From Malaciobacter pacificus (GTDB taxonomy: Bacteria; Campylobacterota; Campylobacteria; Campylobacterales; Arcobacteraceae), in the NCBI RefSeq assembly GCF_004214795.1, contig NZ_CP035928.1, positions 372,001 through 436,000 of the forward strand: DNA of 64,000 nucleotides, given 5' to 3'. A program made the position numbers and the translations under genes. How positions within the stretch are numbered: the first letter of the stretch is position 1; every line of letters begins with the position of its first letter. The notes beneath the pieces are model-generated. The model made no database searches. It saw only the letters and a list, made by a program, of their open reading frames with translations, and was not told the origin of the DNA. Below, in pieces: positions 1 to 9,113 of the stretch.

Positions 1-21
1 ATGTATATTTGTAATGAATAA
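1..21 (+). CDS. pqqA: PqqA-like precursor peptide, C-terminal end only (cut by window edge)
   Basis: The first seven codons of the window read MYICNE followed by TAA. The two complete PqqA peptides in this window end in MYICHN and MYICTK, and the DNA of the first twelve bases is identical to that of the second copy. This is therefore best read as the tail of a third PqqA precursor whose crosslinked Glu lies left of the window; the crosslinked Tyr is residue 2 of the visible part. It sits just upstream of the PQQ-associated ABC transporter. The call rests on only six residues. Confidence 0.7.
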   Translation: MYICNE

Positions 22-52
22 TAAAAAATAACTGGTCTCCTTTAGTTTTTAG

Positions 53-85
53 GATATATAACTTGAGTTTTTCAAGTTATATATC
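53..85 (+). terminator. Perfect 14-bp hairpin after the truncated pqqA
   Basis: Positions 53-66 and 72-85 are perfect reverse complements around a 5-base loop. The hairpin follows the pqqA-like stop by about 30 bases. No long T tract follows, so it may act as a terminator or as a 3' stabiliser of a short pqqA mRNA. Confidence 0.6.
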
Positions 86-100
86 TCTTACAATTAATAT

Positions 101-132
101 GCTAAATTAATGCTACAAACATTTCATATAAT
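101..132 (+). promoter_or_regulatory. GCTA-phased operator and promoter of the ABC transporter
   Basis: GCTA occurs at 101 and 112, 11 bp apart, and a perfect TATAAT -10 box lies at 127-132, starting 15 bp after the start of the second GCTA. The same geometry precedes the PQQ dehydrogenase, the aldehyde dehydrogenase and the XdhC-like gene. Direct repeats at 11-bp spacing next to the -35 region are how OmpR/PhoB-type response regulators usually bind. Regulator assignment is inference. Confidence 0.7.
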
Positions 133-162
133 TAATATAAATTCAAAAAATATGTGGTAAAC

Positions 163-885
163 ATGAGTAAAAATATATTAGAACTAAAAGACGTTGAGTT
201 TTCTTATGGTAGTAAAAAAGTATTAAACAATATATCTTTTAACATAAAAGAAGGAAGTTTCTCTGTTCTTCTTGGATTAAACGGTGCAGGTAAATCTACA
301 GTTTTCTCTTTAATAACAAGACTTTTAAAATTGCAAGTAGGAAAAATTAATATAAATCAATATCCAATTAACGAATATTCAAAAGCTTTAAAAGATATTG
401 GAATAGTATTTCAAGAGCCAACTTTAGATTTAGACTTAACAGTTAAACAAAATTTATATTATTATGGTTCATTAAAGGGCCTAAATTTCAAACAAACACT
501 TGAATCTATTGGTGATGAGATTGTAAGACTTGAACTTCAAGATTCTCTTGATACTCCAGCTAGAAGATTAAATGGAGGACATAGAAGAAGAGTTGAAATT
601 TTAAGAGCACTTATAAATAGACCTAAGCTTTTATTACTAGATGAACCAACTGTTGGTTTAGACTTAAAAAGTAGATTTGATATATTAGAGTATGTAAGAG
701 ATTTAGTAAAAAGAGAAAATCTTTCAGTACTTTGGATTACACATCTATTTGATGAGGTTAATGAAGAAGACGATATTTCATTTATAAAAACTGGTCAAAT
801 TGTTGAAGCTGGTATTGTAAAAGATATTGTAGCAAAATATGAAAAAGAAAATTTAGTTGAAACATTCAACCATTTAGTAAGGTAA
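163..885 (+). CDS. ABC transporter ATP-binding protein, PQQ-alcohol-dehydrogenase-associated type
   Basis: ATPase subunit of an ABC transporter. Visible motifs are Walker A GLNGAGKST, Q-loop FQEP, an atypical signature LNGGHRRRVE in place of LSGGQ, Walker B LLLLDEPTVGLD and the switch histidine in WITH. The LNGGH signature is typical of the ATPase family found beside PQQ-dependent alcohol dehydrogenases. ATG at 163 is preferred over an in-frame GTG at 154, because it matches the usual N-terminus. The permease follows after 3 bases, and the promoter carries the GCTA operator. The transported substrate is unknown; an alcohol, an aldehyde product or a PQQ-related compound are all possible. Confidence 0.88.
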   Translation: MSKNILELKDVEFSYGSKKVLNNISFNIKEGSFSVLLGLNGAGKSTVFSLITRLLKLQVGKININQYPINEYSKALKDIGIVFQEPTLDLDLTVKQNLYYYGSLKGLNFKQTLESIGDEIVRLELQDSLDTPARRLNGGHRRRVEILRALINRPKLLLLDEPTVGLDLKSRFDILEYVRDLVKRENLSVLWITHLFDEVNEEDDISFIKTGQIVEAGIVKDIVAKYEKENLVETFNHLVR

Positions 886-888
886 AAA

Positions 889-1671
889 ATGAATATTTAT
901 TTTAATTGTATGAAGGGTATTGTTTATAAAGAATTAATTAGATTTATAAAACAGAAAAGTAGATTTTTTTCAGCATTAGTAAGACCTCTTTTATGGTTAT
1001 TTATTTTTTCTGTTGGATTTAAAACAGCATTAGGTTTAGCTATAACACCTCCATATGAAACATATATAACTTATGAAACATATATTGTTCCAGGACTTGT
1101 TGGAATGGTTTTACTTTTTAATGGTATGCAAAGTTCATTGACTATGATTTTTGATAGAGAAATGGGAAGTATGAAAATTCTTTTATCATCTTATATAAAT
1201 AGAAACTACTTATTATTTTGTAAAATGTTTGCTACATCAATTGTTTCTACTATTCAAGCAATTACGTTTTTATTAATTGCAAAATGGTATGGAGTTGATA
1301 TTAGTTTTCTAGCAATAGTTATTACAATTCCTGTAATTATTATATCTTCTATAATTCTAAATGCTTTTGCACTATTTTTATCCTCTGTAATCAAACAGTT
1401 AGAGAACTTTGCAACAGTGATGAATTTTGTTATTTTCCCAATGTTCTTTTTAAGTTCAGCGCTTTATCCTTTATGGAAAATAAAAGATTCTTCAATTTTA
1501 TTATTTGAAATATCATCATATAACCCATTTACTTATATAGTTGAAGCCATAAGGTTCAGTTTATATCTAAAATTTGATATTCAGGTTTTTTTAATATTAG
1601 GAATTTCTCTTGTTATTACCCTTATAATGGCATTTGTAGGATTTAAATCTAAAAAAGTTAATCATGGCTAA
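889..1671 (+). CDS. pedC: ABC-2 type permease, PedC-like
   Basis: Membrane subunit of 260 residues with about six hydrophobic segments in the ABC-2 exporter layout. It lies 3 bases after the ATPase gene and is surely cotranscribed. Family knowledge: permeases of this kind (PedC of the Pseudomonas phenylethanol cluster) occur beside PQQ alcohol dehydrogenases and are proposed to export or import pathway compounds, without a settled substrate. The stop codon overlaps the first GCTA of the dehydrogenase operator at 1667, so the dehydrogenase promoter begins inside this gene. The gene symbol is by analogy. Confidence 0.8.
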   Translation: MNIYFNCMKGIVYKELIRFIKQKSRFFSALVRPLLWLFIFSVGFKTALGLAITPPYETYITYETYIVPGLVGMVLLFNGMQSSLTMIFDREMGSMKILLSSYINRNYLLFCKMFATSIVSTIQAITFLLIAKWYGVDISFLAIVITIPVIIISSIILNAFALFLSSVIKQLENFATVMNFVIFPMFFLSSALYPLWKIKDSSILLFEISSYNPFTYIVEAIRFSLYLKFDIQVFLILGISLVITLIMAFVGFKSKKVNHG

Positions 1672-1698
1672 ATTTACGCTATATTTCTCATGTATACT
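1667..1698 (+). promoter_or_regulatory. GCTA-phased operator and promoter of the PQQ dehydrogenase
   Basis: GCTA at 1667 and 1678 (11 bp apart) and a -10 box TATACT at 1693-1698, again 15 bp after the start of the last GCTA. The stretch from the first GCTA through the -10 closely resembles the aldehyde dehydrogenase promoter, including the shared ATTTCTC segment. The leader that follows ends in a good ribosome site, AAGGAG, before the ATG at 1750. Confidence 0.75.
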
Positions 1699-1749
1699 TT
1701 TGCTTAGACAAATTCCCAATTTGTTATCAAAATTTTTAAGGAGAGACTT

Positions 1750-3525
1750 ATGTTAAAAAACAGATTGCTTACAAGTGCAGCTGCTGTATCATTATCTGCA
1801 TTACTTACAGGTTGTGTAGCTGATAGTAATGTAGCTAAAACAGAAGCTAGCGCGACAAAAGCTGCTTATACACCAGTTACTAGTAACGATGTATTAAATG
1901 ATGTAAAAACTACAGGTGATGTATTATCAAATGGTATGGGATTACAGGGACAAAGATTCTCACCATTAACTCAAATTAATAAAGAGACAGTTAAAGATTT
2001 AGTACCAGTATGGAACTTCTCTTTTGGTGGTGAAAAACAAAGAGGTCAAGAATCTCAACCATTAATTAAAGATGGTGTTATGTATGTAACTGCTTCATAT
2101 TCAAGAGCATTTGCAATTGATATTGCAAGTGGTGAAGAGTTATGGCAATATGATGCAAAATTACCTGATGCAATTTTACCTTGTTGTGATGTTATTAACA
2201 GAGGTGGAGCATTATATGATAACTTATTTATCTTTGGAACATTAGATTCTAAATTAGTTGCTTTAGATAGAAAAACTGGTAAAGTTGTATGGAAGAAAAA
2301 AATAGAAAACTATAAAGATGGTTACTCAATTACTGCTGCTCCAATTATCGTTAAAGATATGGTAATCACTGGTGTTGCTGGTGGTGAGTTCGGAATTGTA
2401 GGTAAAGTTGAAGCTAGAAGTGCAAAAACTGGTGAAGTTATCTGGACTAGACCAACTGTTGAAGGTCACATGGGATACTTAAACGGTAAAGAAAATGGAA
2501 TTACTGGTGGAGAAGCTGGTAAAACTTGGCCAGGTGATATGTGGAAAACTGGTGGTGCTGCTACATGGTTAGGTGGTACTTATGATCCAGAAACTGATTT
2601 ATTATTCTTTGGTACTGGTAACCCAGCTCCTTGGAATTCACACACAAGACCAGGGGATAACTTATACTCTTCTTCAAGATTAGCAATTGACCCTGATACT
2701 GGTAAAATTGTATGGCATTTCCAAACAACTCCACATGATGGATGGGATTTTGATGGTGTTAACGAATTAATTTCTTTCAACAAAGATGGTAAAAAATATG
2801 CTGCAACTGCAGATAGAAATGGTTTCTTCTATGTATTAGATAGAACTAATGGTAAATTTATTACTGCAAACCCATTTGTTTCAAAAATTACTTGGGCAAA
2901 AGGAATTGATAAAAATGGTAAACCAATTTTAAATCCAGAAGGAAGACCAGGTAATCCTAATGGTGAATCAAAAGGTAAATCAGTATTCTCAGTACCTTCA
3001 TTCTTAGGTGGTAAAAACTGGATGCCAATGGCTTACTCTCAAAATACTGGAAACTTCTATGTTCCATCAAATGAGTGGGGAATGGATATTTGGAATCAAC
3101 CAATTTCATACAAAAAAGGTGCAGCTTACTTAGGTGCTGGATTTACAATTAAACCAATTTATGATGATCACATTGGTTCATTAAAAGCAATTGATCCATT
3201 AACTGGTGAAATTAAATGGAACTATAAAAACAAAGCACCATTATGGGGTGGAGTTTTAACTACAAAAGGTGGTTTAGTATTCTTCGGAACTCCTGAAGGT
3301 AAATTCTTAGCATTAGATGATGAAACAGGTGAAACTTTATATAGCTTCAATGTTGGTTCAGGAATCGTTGCTTCTCCAGTTACTTGGGAGCAAAATGGTG
3401 AGCAATATATCGCAATCGTTTCTGGTTGGGGTGGAGCTGTTCCTTTATGGGGTGGTGAAGTTGCAAAATCAATTAAGAACATTAACCAAGGTGGTACTGT
3501 TCACTTATTCAAATTACACAAGTAA
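1750..3525 (+). CDS. PQQ-dependent alcohol dehydrogenase, predicted lanthanide type, lipoprotein
   Basis: Periplasmic quinoprotein of 591 residues that oxidises primary alcohols to aldehydes. The eight-bladed propeller shows repeated tryptophan-docking motifs ([16 protein letters not shown]). Adjacent cysteines C145-C146 form the ring disulfide stacked on PQQ. Likely metal ligands are E213, N291 and the catalytic D333; D335 (WDFDG) is the extra aspartate that marks lanthanide-dependent XoxF/PedH-type enzymes, where calcium enzymes have Ala, Ser or Thr. The N-terminus ends in a lipobox LLTGC with C22, so the enzyme is probably lipid-anchored, which is unusual. There is no cytochrome c domain, so an external cytochrome is needed; none is visible nearby. 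pqqA follows after 37 bases on the same transcript. Substrate choice (ethanol or methanol) is not decidable from sequence. Confidence 0.93.
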   Translation: MLKNRLLTSAAAVSLSALLTGCVADSNVAKTEASATKAAYTPVTSNDVLNDVKTTGDVLSNGMGLQGQRFSPLTQINKETVKDLVPVWNFSFGGEKQRGQESQPLIKDGVMYVTASYSRAFAIDIASGEELWQYDAKLPDAILPCCDVINRGGALYDNLFIFGTLDSKLVALDRKTGKVVWKKKIENYKDGYSITAAPIIVKDMVITGVAGGEFGIVGKVEARSAKTGEVIWTRPTVEGHMGYLNGKENGITGGEAGKTWPGDMWKTGGAATWLGGTYDPETDLLFFGTGNPAPWNSHTRPGDNLYSSSRLAIDPDTGKIVWHFQTTPHDGWDFDGVNELISFNKDGKKYAATADRNGFFYVLDRTNGKFITANPFVSKITWAKGIDKNGKPILNPEGRPGNPNGESKGKSVFSVPSFLGGKNWMPMAYSQNTGNFYVPSNEWGMDIWNQPISYKKGAAYLGAGFTIKPIYDDHIGSLKAIDPLTGEIKWNYKNKAPLWGGVLTTKGGLVFFGTPEGKFLALDDETGETLYSFNVGSGIVASPVTWEQNGEQYIAIVSGWGGAVPLWGGEVAKSIKNINQGGTVHLFKLHK

Positions 3526-3562
3526 TTTGAATATTTAAAAATCTATAAAGGAGGTACTAATC

Positions 3563-3637
3563 ATGAAATGGGAAACACCAATGTTTGTTGATAATAGATT
3601 TGGTTTTGAAGTGACAATGTACATTTGTCACAACTAA
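3563..3637 (+). CDS. pqqA: PQQ precursor peptide PqqA (copy behind the dehydrogenase)
   Basis: A 24-residue peptide starting MKWETP with the diagnostic core FEVTMYI. Family knowledge: the Glu and Tyr of the E-x3-Y core are crosslinked by PqqE with PqqD and become PQQ; here they are E16 and Y20. A very strong ribosome site, AAAGGAGGT, lies 7 bases before the ATG. It sits between the dehydrogenase and pqqB, with a terminator after it, the usual way to make peptide in excess of enzymes. A Cys two residues after the Tyr is shared by all three copies in this window. Confidence 0.93.
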   Translation: MKWETPMFVDNRFGFEVTMYICHN

Positions 3638-3690
3638 GAAAAGTTAGATACTTTCCAAATTTAGTTTTTAGTTAAAAGTTTTAGTTTATA

Positions 3691-3725
3691 AACAAGTCAG
3701 TTTGCTCAACTGGCTTGTTTTTTTA
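3691..3725 (+). terminator. Terminator or attenuator between pqqA and pqqB
   Basis: An imperfect hairpin (AACAAG-CAGTT paired with AACTG-CTTGTT) is followed by a run of T. It would end most pqqA transcripts before pqqBCDE and so raise pqqA dosage relative to the enzymes. Confidence 0.75.
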
Positions 3726-3737
3726 TAATTGAGTTTA

Positions 3738-3746
3738 TGCTAATAT
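3738..3746 (+). promoter_or_regulatory. Probable extended -10 promoter of pqqBCDE
   Basis: TGC followed by TAATAT fits the extended -10 pattern seen elsewhere in this window, with a purine-rich ribosome site AGAGAGG before the pqqB ATG at 3780. No GCTA pair precedes it, so pqqB may be expressed apart from the dehydrogenase promoter. Confidence 0.45.
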
Positions 3747-3779
3747 AAGTTCAATTATGAAAAGAGAGGTAAGGTTTTT

Positions 3780-4697
3780 ATGAAAATTCAAGTTTTAGGT
3801 TCTGGAGCTGGAGGAGGTCTTCCTCAATTTAATTGTAATTGTGACAATTGTAAAGGTTATAGAGAAGGAAAGCCTACAATTAAAAGAAGAACTCAAAGTT
3901 CAATCACAATTAGTGAAGATGGTGAAAACTGGGTATTATTTAATACTAGTCCTGATATTTTAGAGCAAATTCACAACTCACCTTTTTTACATCCTACTAA
4001 AAAAAGAGAAACTAAAATTAAAGCAATCGTGTTTAATGATGCTCAAATAGATCATACAACAGGTTTATTGATGCTAAGAGAAGGTTGCCCTCACGAGATT
4101 TACTGTACAAAAGAAGTAAATGAAGAGTTAAATACATCATTTCCTACTATGAAAATGTTACAACACTGGGATGGTGGTGGAACTAATTGGCATGAAATAC
4201 TTCCTGATTCAACAACAAAATTTGAAATCCCTGTAATGCCTTCTTATGAGTTTTATGCACATGCATTAATTTCGAATGCACCACCTTATTCAGCTCACAG
4301 AGATAAGCCAAGACGTGGTGATAATATTGGAATTACAGTAGTTAATAAAAATACTGGAAAAAGACTGTTTTATCTTCCAGGTCTTGGAGTTATGGAAGAT
4401 CATGTTTTTGAAGAGATGAGAAATGCAGATGTTCTTTTAATTGAAGGAACACTTTGGACAAATGATGAAATGATTAAAGGAAAGTTCTCAAATAAACTTG
4501 GAACTGATATGGGACATATTCCATTAAGTGGTGATGAAGGACTTATTAAAGTATTAGATACTTTAGAAAAGCCTAGAAAAATTTTAATTCATATTAATAA
4601 TACAAATCCAATTCTAGATGAAAGTAGTGATGAGTATAAAGAATTGATATCTCATGGAATAGAAGTTTCATATGATGGCATGAGTATCGAAATTTAG
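3780..4697 (+). CDS. pqqB: PqqB, metallo-beta-lactamase-fold PQQ biosynthesis protein
   Basis: At 305 residues this is full length for PqqB. It shows the N-terminal [14 protein letters not shown], the zinc-binding cysteine cluster CNCDNC, and [11 protein letters not shown] where hydrolase-type metallo-beta-lactamases have HxHxDH. Family knowledge: PqqB acts in the middle of PQQ synthesis, hydroxylating the Glu-Tyr crosslinked product. It is first in the pqqB-C-D-E run, with 14 bases to pqqC. No PqqF or PqqG protease gene is visible in the window, so peptide trimming must be done by a protease encoded elsewhere. Confidence 0.96.
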   Translation: MKIQVLGSGAGGGLPQFNCNCDNCKGYREGKPTIKRRTQSSITISEDGENWVLFNTSPDILEQIHNSPFLHPTKKRETKIKAIVFNDAQIDHTTGLLMLREGCPHEIYCTKEVNEELNTSFPTMKMLQHWDGGGTNWHEILPDSTTKFEIPVMPSYEFYAHALISNAPPYSAHRDKPRRGDNIGITVVNKNTGKRLFYLPGLGVMEDHVFEEMRNADVLLIEGTLWTNDEMIKGKFSNKLGTDMGHIPLSGDEGLIKVLDTLEKPRKILIHINNTNPILDESSDEYKELISHGIEVSYDGMSIEI

Positions 4698-4711
4698 TAG
4701 TAGGAGAAATT

Positions 4712-5458
4712 ATGAGTAAGTTATTAAGTAAAGAAGAGTTTGAAGCAAAACTAAGAGGTATGGGTAGTATGTATCATATCCACCATCCGTTTCATATCAG
4801 AATGTACAAAGGAGAATGTACAAAAGAGGAGATTCAAGGATGGGTTGCAAATAGATTCTATTATCAAACAGCAATACCTATTAAAGATGCAGCTATTATG
4901 TCAAATAACCCACCATTAGAAGATAGAAGAAAATGGTTAGATAGAATTATTGACCATGATAGCGTTGGTGGTGGAATTGAAGCTTGGTTAGAGTTAGGTG
5001 AAGCTGTTGGATTAAATAAAGAGGATTTAATTTCTCATAAGTATGTATTACCTTCTGTTAAATTTGCAGTTGATGCATATATTAACTTTGCTAAACAAAG
5101 ACCTTGGAAAGAAGCTGCAATGTCATCATTAACTGAGATGTTTGCACCTCAAATTCACCAACAAAGATTATCAACTTGGCCTGATAATTATCCTTGGATA
5201 AAACCAGAAGGTTTAAGATATTTCCAAAAAAGATTAAGTGAAGCAAGAAGAGATGTTCAACATGGATTATCAATTACTTTAGAAGAATTCAATACGGTTG
5301 AACTTCAAGAGAAAGCTTGTGAGATTTTACAATTTAAATTAGATATACTATGGACAATGTGTGATGCGTTGTATTTAGCATACGAGTTAAAACAACCTCC
5401 ATACTTCAATATTGAAGGGGCAGAAAATGCACAAAGAAAAATTAATTGCAGTGAATAA
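4712..5458 (+). CDS. pqqC: PqqC, pyrroloquinoline-quinone synthase
   Basis: A 248-residue cofactorless oxidase that performs the final ring closure and eight-electron oxidation to PQQ. It is helical and of family length, with conserved stretches [11 protein letters not shown] near the N-terminus, the NRFYYQ segment and [11 protein letters not shown]. It follows pqqB by 14 bases with ribosome site AGGAG, and overlaps the pqqD start by 32 bases. Confidence 0.96.
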   Translation: MSKLLSKEEFEAKLRGMGSMYHIHHPFHIRMYKGECTKEEIQGWVANRFYYQTAIPIKDAAIMSNNPPLEDRRKWLDRIIDHDSVGGGIEAWLELGEAVGLNKEDLISHKYVLPSVKFAVDAYINFAKQRPWKEAAMSSLTEMFAPQIHQQRLSTWPDNYPWIKPEGLRYFQKRLSEARRDVQHGLSITLEEFNTVELQEKACEILQFKLDILWTMCDALYLAYELKQPPYFNIEGAENAQRKINCSE

Positions 5459-5696
5459 TCACTTTCAATTGCAATTTGAAAAAGCACAAGATTGCTTTGT
5501 ATTATTGTATCCTGAAGGAATGGTTCAGTTAAACCAAAGTGCTGGTGAGATTATGAACCAATGTGATGGAACTAAAAATTTTAATCAAATAGTAGAAACT
5601 TTAGAAAAAAAATTTGATATGTCTGGACTAGAAAAAGATGTAGAAGCTTTCTTTACTGAGGCATTTGAGAGAAAGTGGGTAAATTATGTCGACTAA
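5427..5696 (+). CDS. pqqD: PqqD, peptide chaperone (RRE domain)
   Basis: An 89-residue protein starting MHKEKL. ATG at 5427, preceded by GAAGGGG, is chosen over an upstream in-frame TTG at 5412. PqqD is the founding RiPP recognition element: it binds the PqqA leader and presents it to PqqE. The segments [18 protein letters not shown] and CDG fit the family. It overlaps pqqC (5427-5458) and pqqE (5686-5696), which suggests translational coupling. Confidence 0.93.
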   Translation: MHKEKLIAVNNHFQLQFEKAQDCFVLLYPEGMVQLNQSAGEIMNQCDGTKNFNQIVETLEKKFDMSGLEKDVEAFFTEAFERKWVNYVD

Positions 5697-6816
5697 TGAA
5701 AAAGTAAATGATATTAAACCACCATTATGGGTATTATTAGAATTAACACATAAGTGTCCTTTAGAGTGTACTTATTGTTATAATCAATTAGATTTTGCTA
5801 ATACAAAAGATGAAATGATAAAAGAAGACTGGTTTAGAGTCATGGAAGAAGTGAGAGAACTAGGTGCAGTACAATTAGGAATTTCTGGTGGTGAACCATT
5901 ACTTAATAAAGACATAGTTGAAATTGTTGCAAAAGCTAGTGAATTAGGTTTTTATACAAACTTAATTACTTCAGGAGTAGGTGCTCCTGAAGGGATTATT
6001 GGTAAATTAAAAGATGCAGGATTAAAAACTGTTCAACTTGGTATTCAATCTCATGATAAAGATACTATGACTTTAGTAACTAATCACAAAGGTGCTTATG
6101 AGCAAAAGTTAAAAATTGCAAAAGAGATTAAAGATGCAGGATTACAATTAATTGTAAATACTTGTATAACTAGACAAAATATTCATCAAGTTGGTGAGAT
6201 TATTGAGTTTGCAGATGAGACTTTAGATGCTGATTATTTAGAGATTGCAAATATTCAATATTATGGATGGGCACTACAAAATGTAAATGCGCTTTTACCA
6301 AATAAAGAGCAATTAACTAAAGCAAAAGAAGTAACAGATAAATATAGATCAAAAAAGAAAGACATGAAAGCTTTCTTTGTTGTTCCAGATTATTTTGCTG
6401 ATAGACCAAAAGCTTGTATGAATGGATTAGGGACTACTTTCTTAACTATTAATCCAGATGGAATGGCACTACCATGTAATACAGCAAATACTATGCCTAT
6501 ACAGTGGCCTAATGTTAAGAACTCTTCAATCAAAGAAATTTGGTTTGATTCAGAGCAATTCAATCACTTTAGAGGCGATTCATGGATGAGTGAACCTTGT
6601 AGAACATGTGATGAAAGAGATAAAGATTTTGGTGGTTGTAGATGTCAAGCTTATGCACTAACAGGTGATATGCATGCAACTGATCCTGTTTGTTCAAAAT
6701 CTCCAGACCATGGTGTAATTGAGAAAAAAATAGCTGATAGTGTTAAATTTGCAAACCAAGATTTGGTTTATAGAAATAAGAAAAACTCATTAGCTTTTAT
6801 AAATAAAACTTTTTAA
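5686..6816 (+). CDS. pqqE: PqqE, radical SAM PqqA crosslinking enzyme
   Basis: A 376-residue radical SAM enzyme that joins Glu and Tyr of PqqA by a carbon-carbon bond. The SAM iron-sulfur motif is C24-x3-C28-x2-C31 (CPLECTYC), the glycine-rich SGGEPLL follows, and the C-terminal SPASM region carries CRTCDERDKDFGGCRCQ and a later DPVC that bind auxiliary clusters. It is last in the pqqBCDE run and is followed directly by a bidirectional terminator. Confidence 0.96.
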   Translation: MSTNEKVNDIKPPLWVLLELTHKCPLECTYCYNQLDFANTKDEMIKEDWFRVMEEVRELGAVQLGISGGEPLLNKDIVEIVAKASELGFYTNLITSGVGAPEGIIGKLKDAGLKTVQLGIQSHDKDTMTLVTNHKGAYEQKLKIAKEIKDAGLQLIVNTCITRQNIHQVGEIIEFADETLDADYLEIANIQYYGWALQNVNALLPNKEQLTKAKEVTDKYRSKKKDMKAFFVVPDYFADRPKACMNGLGTTFLTINPDGMALPCNTANTMPIQWPNVKNSSIKEIWFDSEQFNHFRGDSWMSEPCRTCDERDKDFGGCRCQAYALTGDMHATDPVCSKSPDHGVIEKKIADSVKFANQDLVYRNKKNSLAFINKTF

Positions 6817-6823
6817 ATAAAAA

Positions 6824-6853
6824 AGAAGATAGATTAGGAAGCTACTATCTTCT
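6824..6853. terminator. Bidirectional terminator between pqqE and the opposing unknown gene
   Basis: Arms 6824-6832 (AGAAGATAG) and 6845-6853 (CTATCTTCT) are exact reverse complements, with A-rich sequence before and T-rich sequence after. The right arm covers the last codons of the minus-strand gene, so it can end both transcripts. Confidence 0.75.
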
Positions 6854-7510
6854 TTTCTTTCTTGACTTTGAAACTCTTTTTGTGTTTATCTTGAAATTAT
6901 AGTTTATATATTTATTTATCATTGATTCAGATATATCATACATTTGATCTAAACTTGTTTTAATTTCCCAAGTTGATTTATTCTCTTTTGTTGCTAATTC
7001 TTTTTTAACTGCAATATTATTTTTGTTATAAATGTCTAGTATTTTTTCAACTGGAAAATTATCAATAAAATCGTATGATCCAAAAGACTTTCCAAACTCT
7101 TTTTTATAATTATATATCAAACTAAAGGCAAGAAGTTCAGGAATCCAATAAGAGCCTTTTTCTAATTTGGAAGAGAAGATAGATGTTAGAAATTTATAAT
7201 AAGCTCTCATTGGTTGAATATTTGTTGAAATCTTTTTTAATAATAAAGATTTATTTTCATTTTGGAAGATATAAATCATAGTCTTAGGAGTAATTATATT
7301 ATTGTCTAAGTACTCTTTTAGATTTCTAATATGACTTAATATTATTTTTGTATCATTTTCATCTTTTGGTAATTGCATTTTTTGATAATCACTTAAAAGA
7401 TGATTTACAATAATTAATAACGTATCTAATTTTAATTTTCTCAAATTAATAGATTCACACTGTTTTAATACTAAATCTAGTTGTTTATTTAAATCTTTAT
7501 TTTTTTCCAA
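6845..7510 (-). CDS. Hypothetical protein, 221 residues
   Basis: I do not recognise this family. The protein is predicted soluble, Lys-rich and mostly helical, with no signal peptide, membrane segment or cysteine motif, and ends in a strongly basic tail (SKSRKKRR), possibly nucleic-acid binding. The start MEKNKD is the first Met. Its promoter shares a two-box AGCACT element and exact -10 spacing with the biotin carboxylase gene next door, suggesting joint control. No function is assigned. Confidence 0.6.
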   Translation of the reverse strand: MEKNKDLNKQLDLVLKQCESINLRKLKLDTLLIIVNHLLSDYQKMQLPKDENDTKIILSHIRNLKEYLDNNIITPKTMIYIFQNENKSLLLKKISTNIQPMRAYYKFLTSIFSSKLEKGSYWIPELLAFSLIYNYKKEFGKSFGSYDFIDNFPVEKILDIYNKNNIAVKKELATKENKSTWEIKTSLDQMYDISESMINKYINYNFKINTKRVSKSRKKRR

Positions 7511-7537
7511 AACCCTTACCTATATTTGATTGAACGT

Positions 7538-7601
7538 ATTTTATGAAAATATTTAATTTAATTCTTCTTTTTAAGTGCTAATAAAATTGTTTATTAGTGC
7601 T
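7538..7601 (-). promoter_or_regulatory. Two-box AGCACT operator and -10 of the unknown gene
   Basis: On the minus strand, AGCACT boxes start at 7601 and 7579, 22 bp apart. A TAAAAT -10 box starts at 7543, 36 bp after the start of the second box. The biotin carboxylase promoter at 9114-9177 has identical spacings. The boxes sit about 48 and 70 bp before the expected start of transcription, as for a class I activator. Confidence 0.6.
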
Positions 7602-7634
7602 TATTTTATTATTTAAAATTGTTAAATAAATTGC

Positions 7635-9083
7635 TTATCTAATATTTAATTTACTATTTTTGATTTTATCAATTAATTTATGTATCTCTTCTACCTTTTT
7701 TTCTTCCTCTTCAAGATGATTTTTTGCATCAAGATTAAATTTTTCTAACTTTTTATCTAAATAGTTAGTATAAAATTTTCCATCTTTGAAATCTTTATCC
7801 CTTACTATTTCTCTATGAAGAGGAATATTTGTAGGAAACCCTTCAATGTAAAATTCATCTAAAGCCCTTGTAGCTTTTCTTACTGCACCTTCCCAATCTA
7901 AAGACCATACAATAAGTTTTCCAATCATTGAATCATAGTTTGCTGGAACTTTATATCCCGTATAAACACTAGTATCAATTCTAACTCCTGGACCTCCTGG
8001 TGTTAGGTATTTACTCACAGTTCCAACTGATGGCATAAAGTTTTTTTGAGGGTTTTCTGCATTGATTCTAAACTCAATTGCATATCCTCTAAATTGAACT
8101 TCTTCTTGTAAGAACTGCAATTTATCACCTTCTGCAATTTCAATCATTCTTTGAATTATATCAACACCTGTAATAGTTTCAGTTACTGGATGCTCTACTT
8201 GAACTCTTGTATTCATCTCAATAAAGAAGATATTATCATCAACATCCACTAAAAATTCAACAGTACCAACACTTTCATATCCAAGTTTGAACATTGCTTT
8301 TGTTGCAATTCTATATAGCTCTTTTCTTGTATCATTATTTAATCTTGGACTTGGTGCTATTTCAATTACTTTTTGATGTCTTCTTTGAATAGAACAATCT
8401 CTTTCACCTAAGTGCAAAACATTTCCATACTTATCTGCAATTACTTGTATCTCTATATGTCTTGGATTTTCAACATATTTTTCAATAAATACTTCACCTC
8501 TACCAAAATATTTTAGGGATTCATTTGTAGCACTTTCAAACATTGAAGAAAAATCTTTTTGCTCTTTTACAATTCTCATTCCTCTTCCCCCTCCACCAAA
8601 AGCAGCTTTGATAATCACAGGAAATCCAATCTCATTAGCTATTTTTACACCTTCTTTAACATCTAAAATTGGTTCATTCGTTCCTTCAAGTACTGGAACA
8701 CCAACTTTCTTCATTGCAACTTTTGAGGCCATTTTATCCCCAAATAGTTCAATATGGTCTGCTTTTGGGCCTATAAAAGTTATTCCATTTTTTTCACAAG
8801 CTCTTGCAAAATCAGCATTTTCACTTAAGAATCCATAACCTGGATGAATTGCATCACAATTAGCTCTTTTAGCAATGGTAATAATTTTTTCAAAGTCTAA
8901 ATATGCTTGTATTACATCTCCCATAATTGGATAGCATTCATCTGCTTTTCTAACCCAAACACCTTCAACATCAGCTTCAGAAAAAATTGCAACACTTTTT
9001 ATATCTAACTCTTTACACGCTCTTATAATCCTAAGTGCAATTTCACCTCTATTAGCCACTAAAACTTTATTGATTTTATTCAT
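7635..9083 (-). CDS. Biotin carboxylase subunit (pyruvate or 2-oxoglutarate carboxylase A type)
   Basis: ATP-dependent carboxylation of a biotin carrier protein. The ATP-grasp domain shows AAFGGGGRGMR, RDCSIQRRHQKVIE and EMNTRVQVEHPVTE. At 482 residues it is about 30 longer than housekeeping AccC and ends in a charged helical tail, like the A subunits of two-part pyruvate or 2-oxoglutarate carboxylases of Campylobacterota and Aquificota. No carboxyltransferase or biotin carrier gene is adjacent, so the partner is elsewhere. Which acceptor is used cannot be settled here, so no symbol is given. It shares its promoter architecture with the unknown gene at 6845-7510. Confidence 0.85.
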   Translation of the reverse strand: MNKINKVLVANRGEIALRIIRACKELDIKSVAIFSEADVEGVWVRKADECYPIMGDVIQAYLDFEKIITIAKRANCDAIHPGYGFLSENADFARACEKNGITFIGPKADHIELFGDKMASKVAMKKVGVPVLEGTNEPILDVKEGVKIANEIGFPVIIKAAFGGGGRGMRIVKEQKDFSSMFESATNESLKYFGRGEVFIEKYVENPRHIEIQVIADKYGNVLHLGERDCSIQRRHQKVIEIAPSPRLNNDTRKELYRIATKAMFKLGYESVGTVEFLVDVDDNIFFIEMNTRVQVEHPVTETITGVDIIQRMIEIAEGDKLQFLQEEVQFRGYAIEFRINAENPQKNFMPSVGTVSKYLTPGGPGVRIDTSVYTGYKVPANYDSMIGKLIVWSLDWEGAVRKATRALDEFYIEGFPTNIPLHREIVRDKDFKDGKFYTNYLDKKLEKFNLDAKNHLEEEEKKVEEIHKLIDKIKNSKLNIR

Positions 9084-9113
9084 TATTACTTCCTATAATT
9101 TATTAAAAATGTA

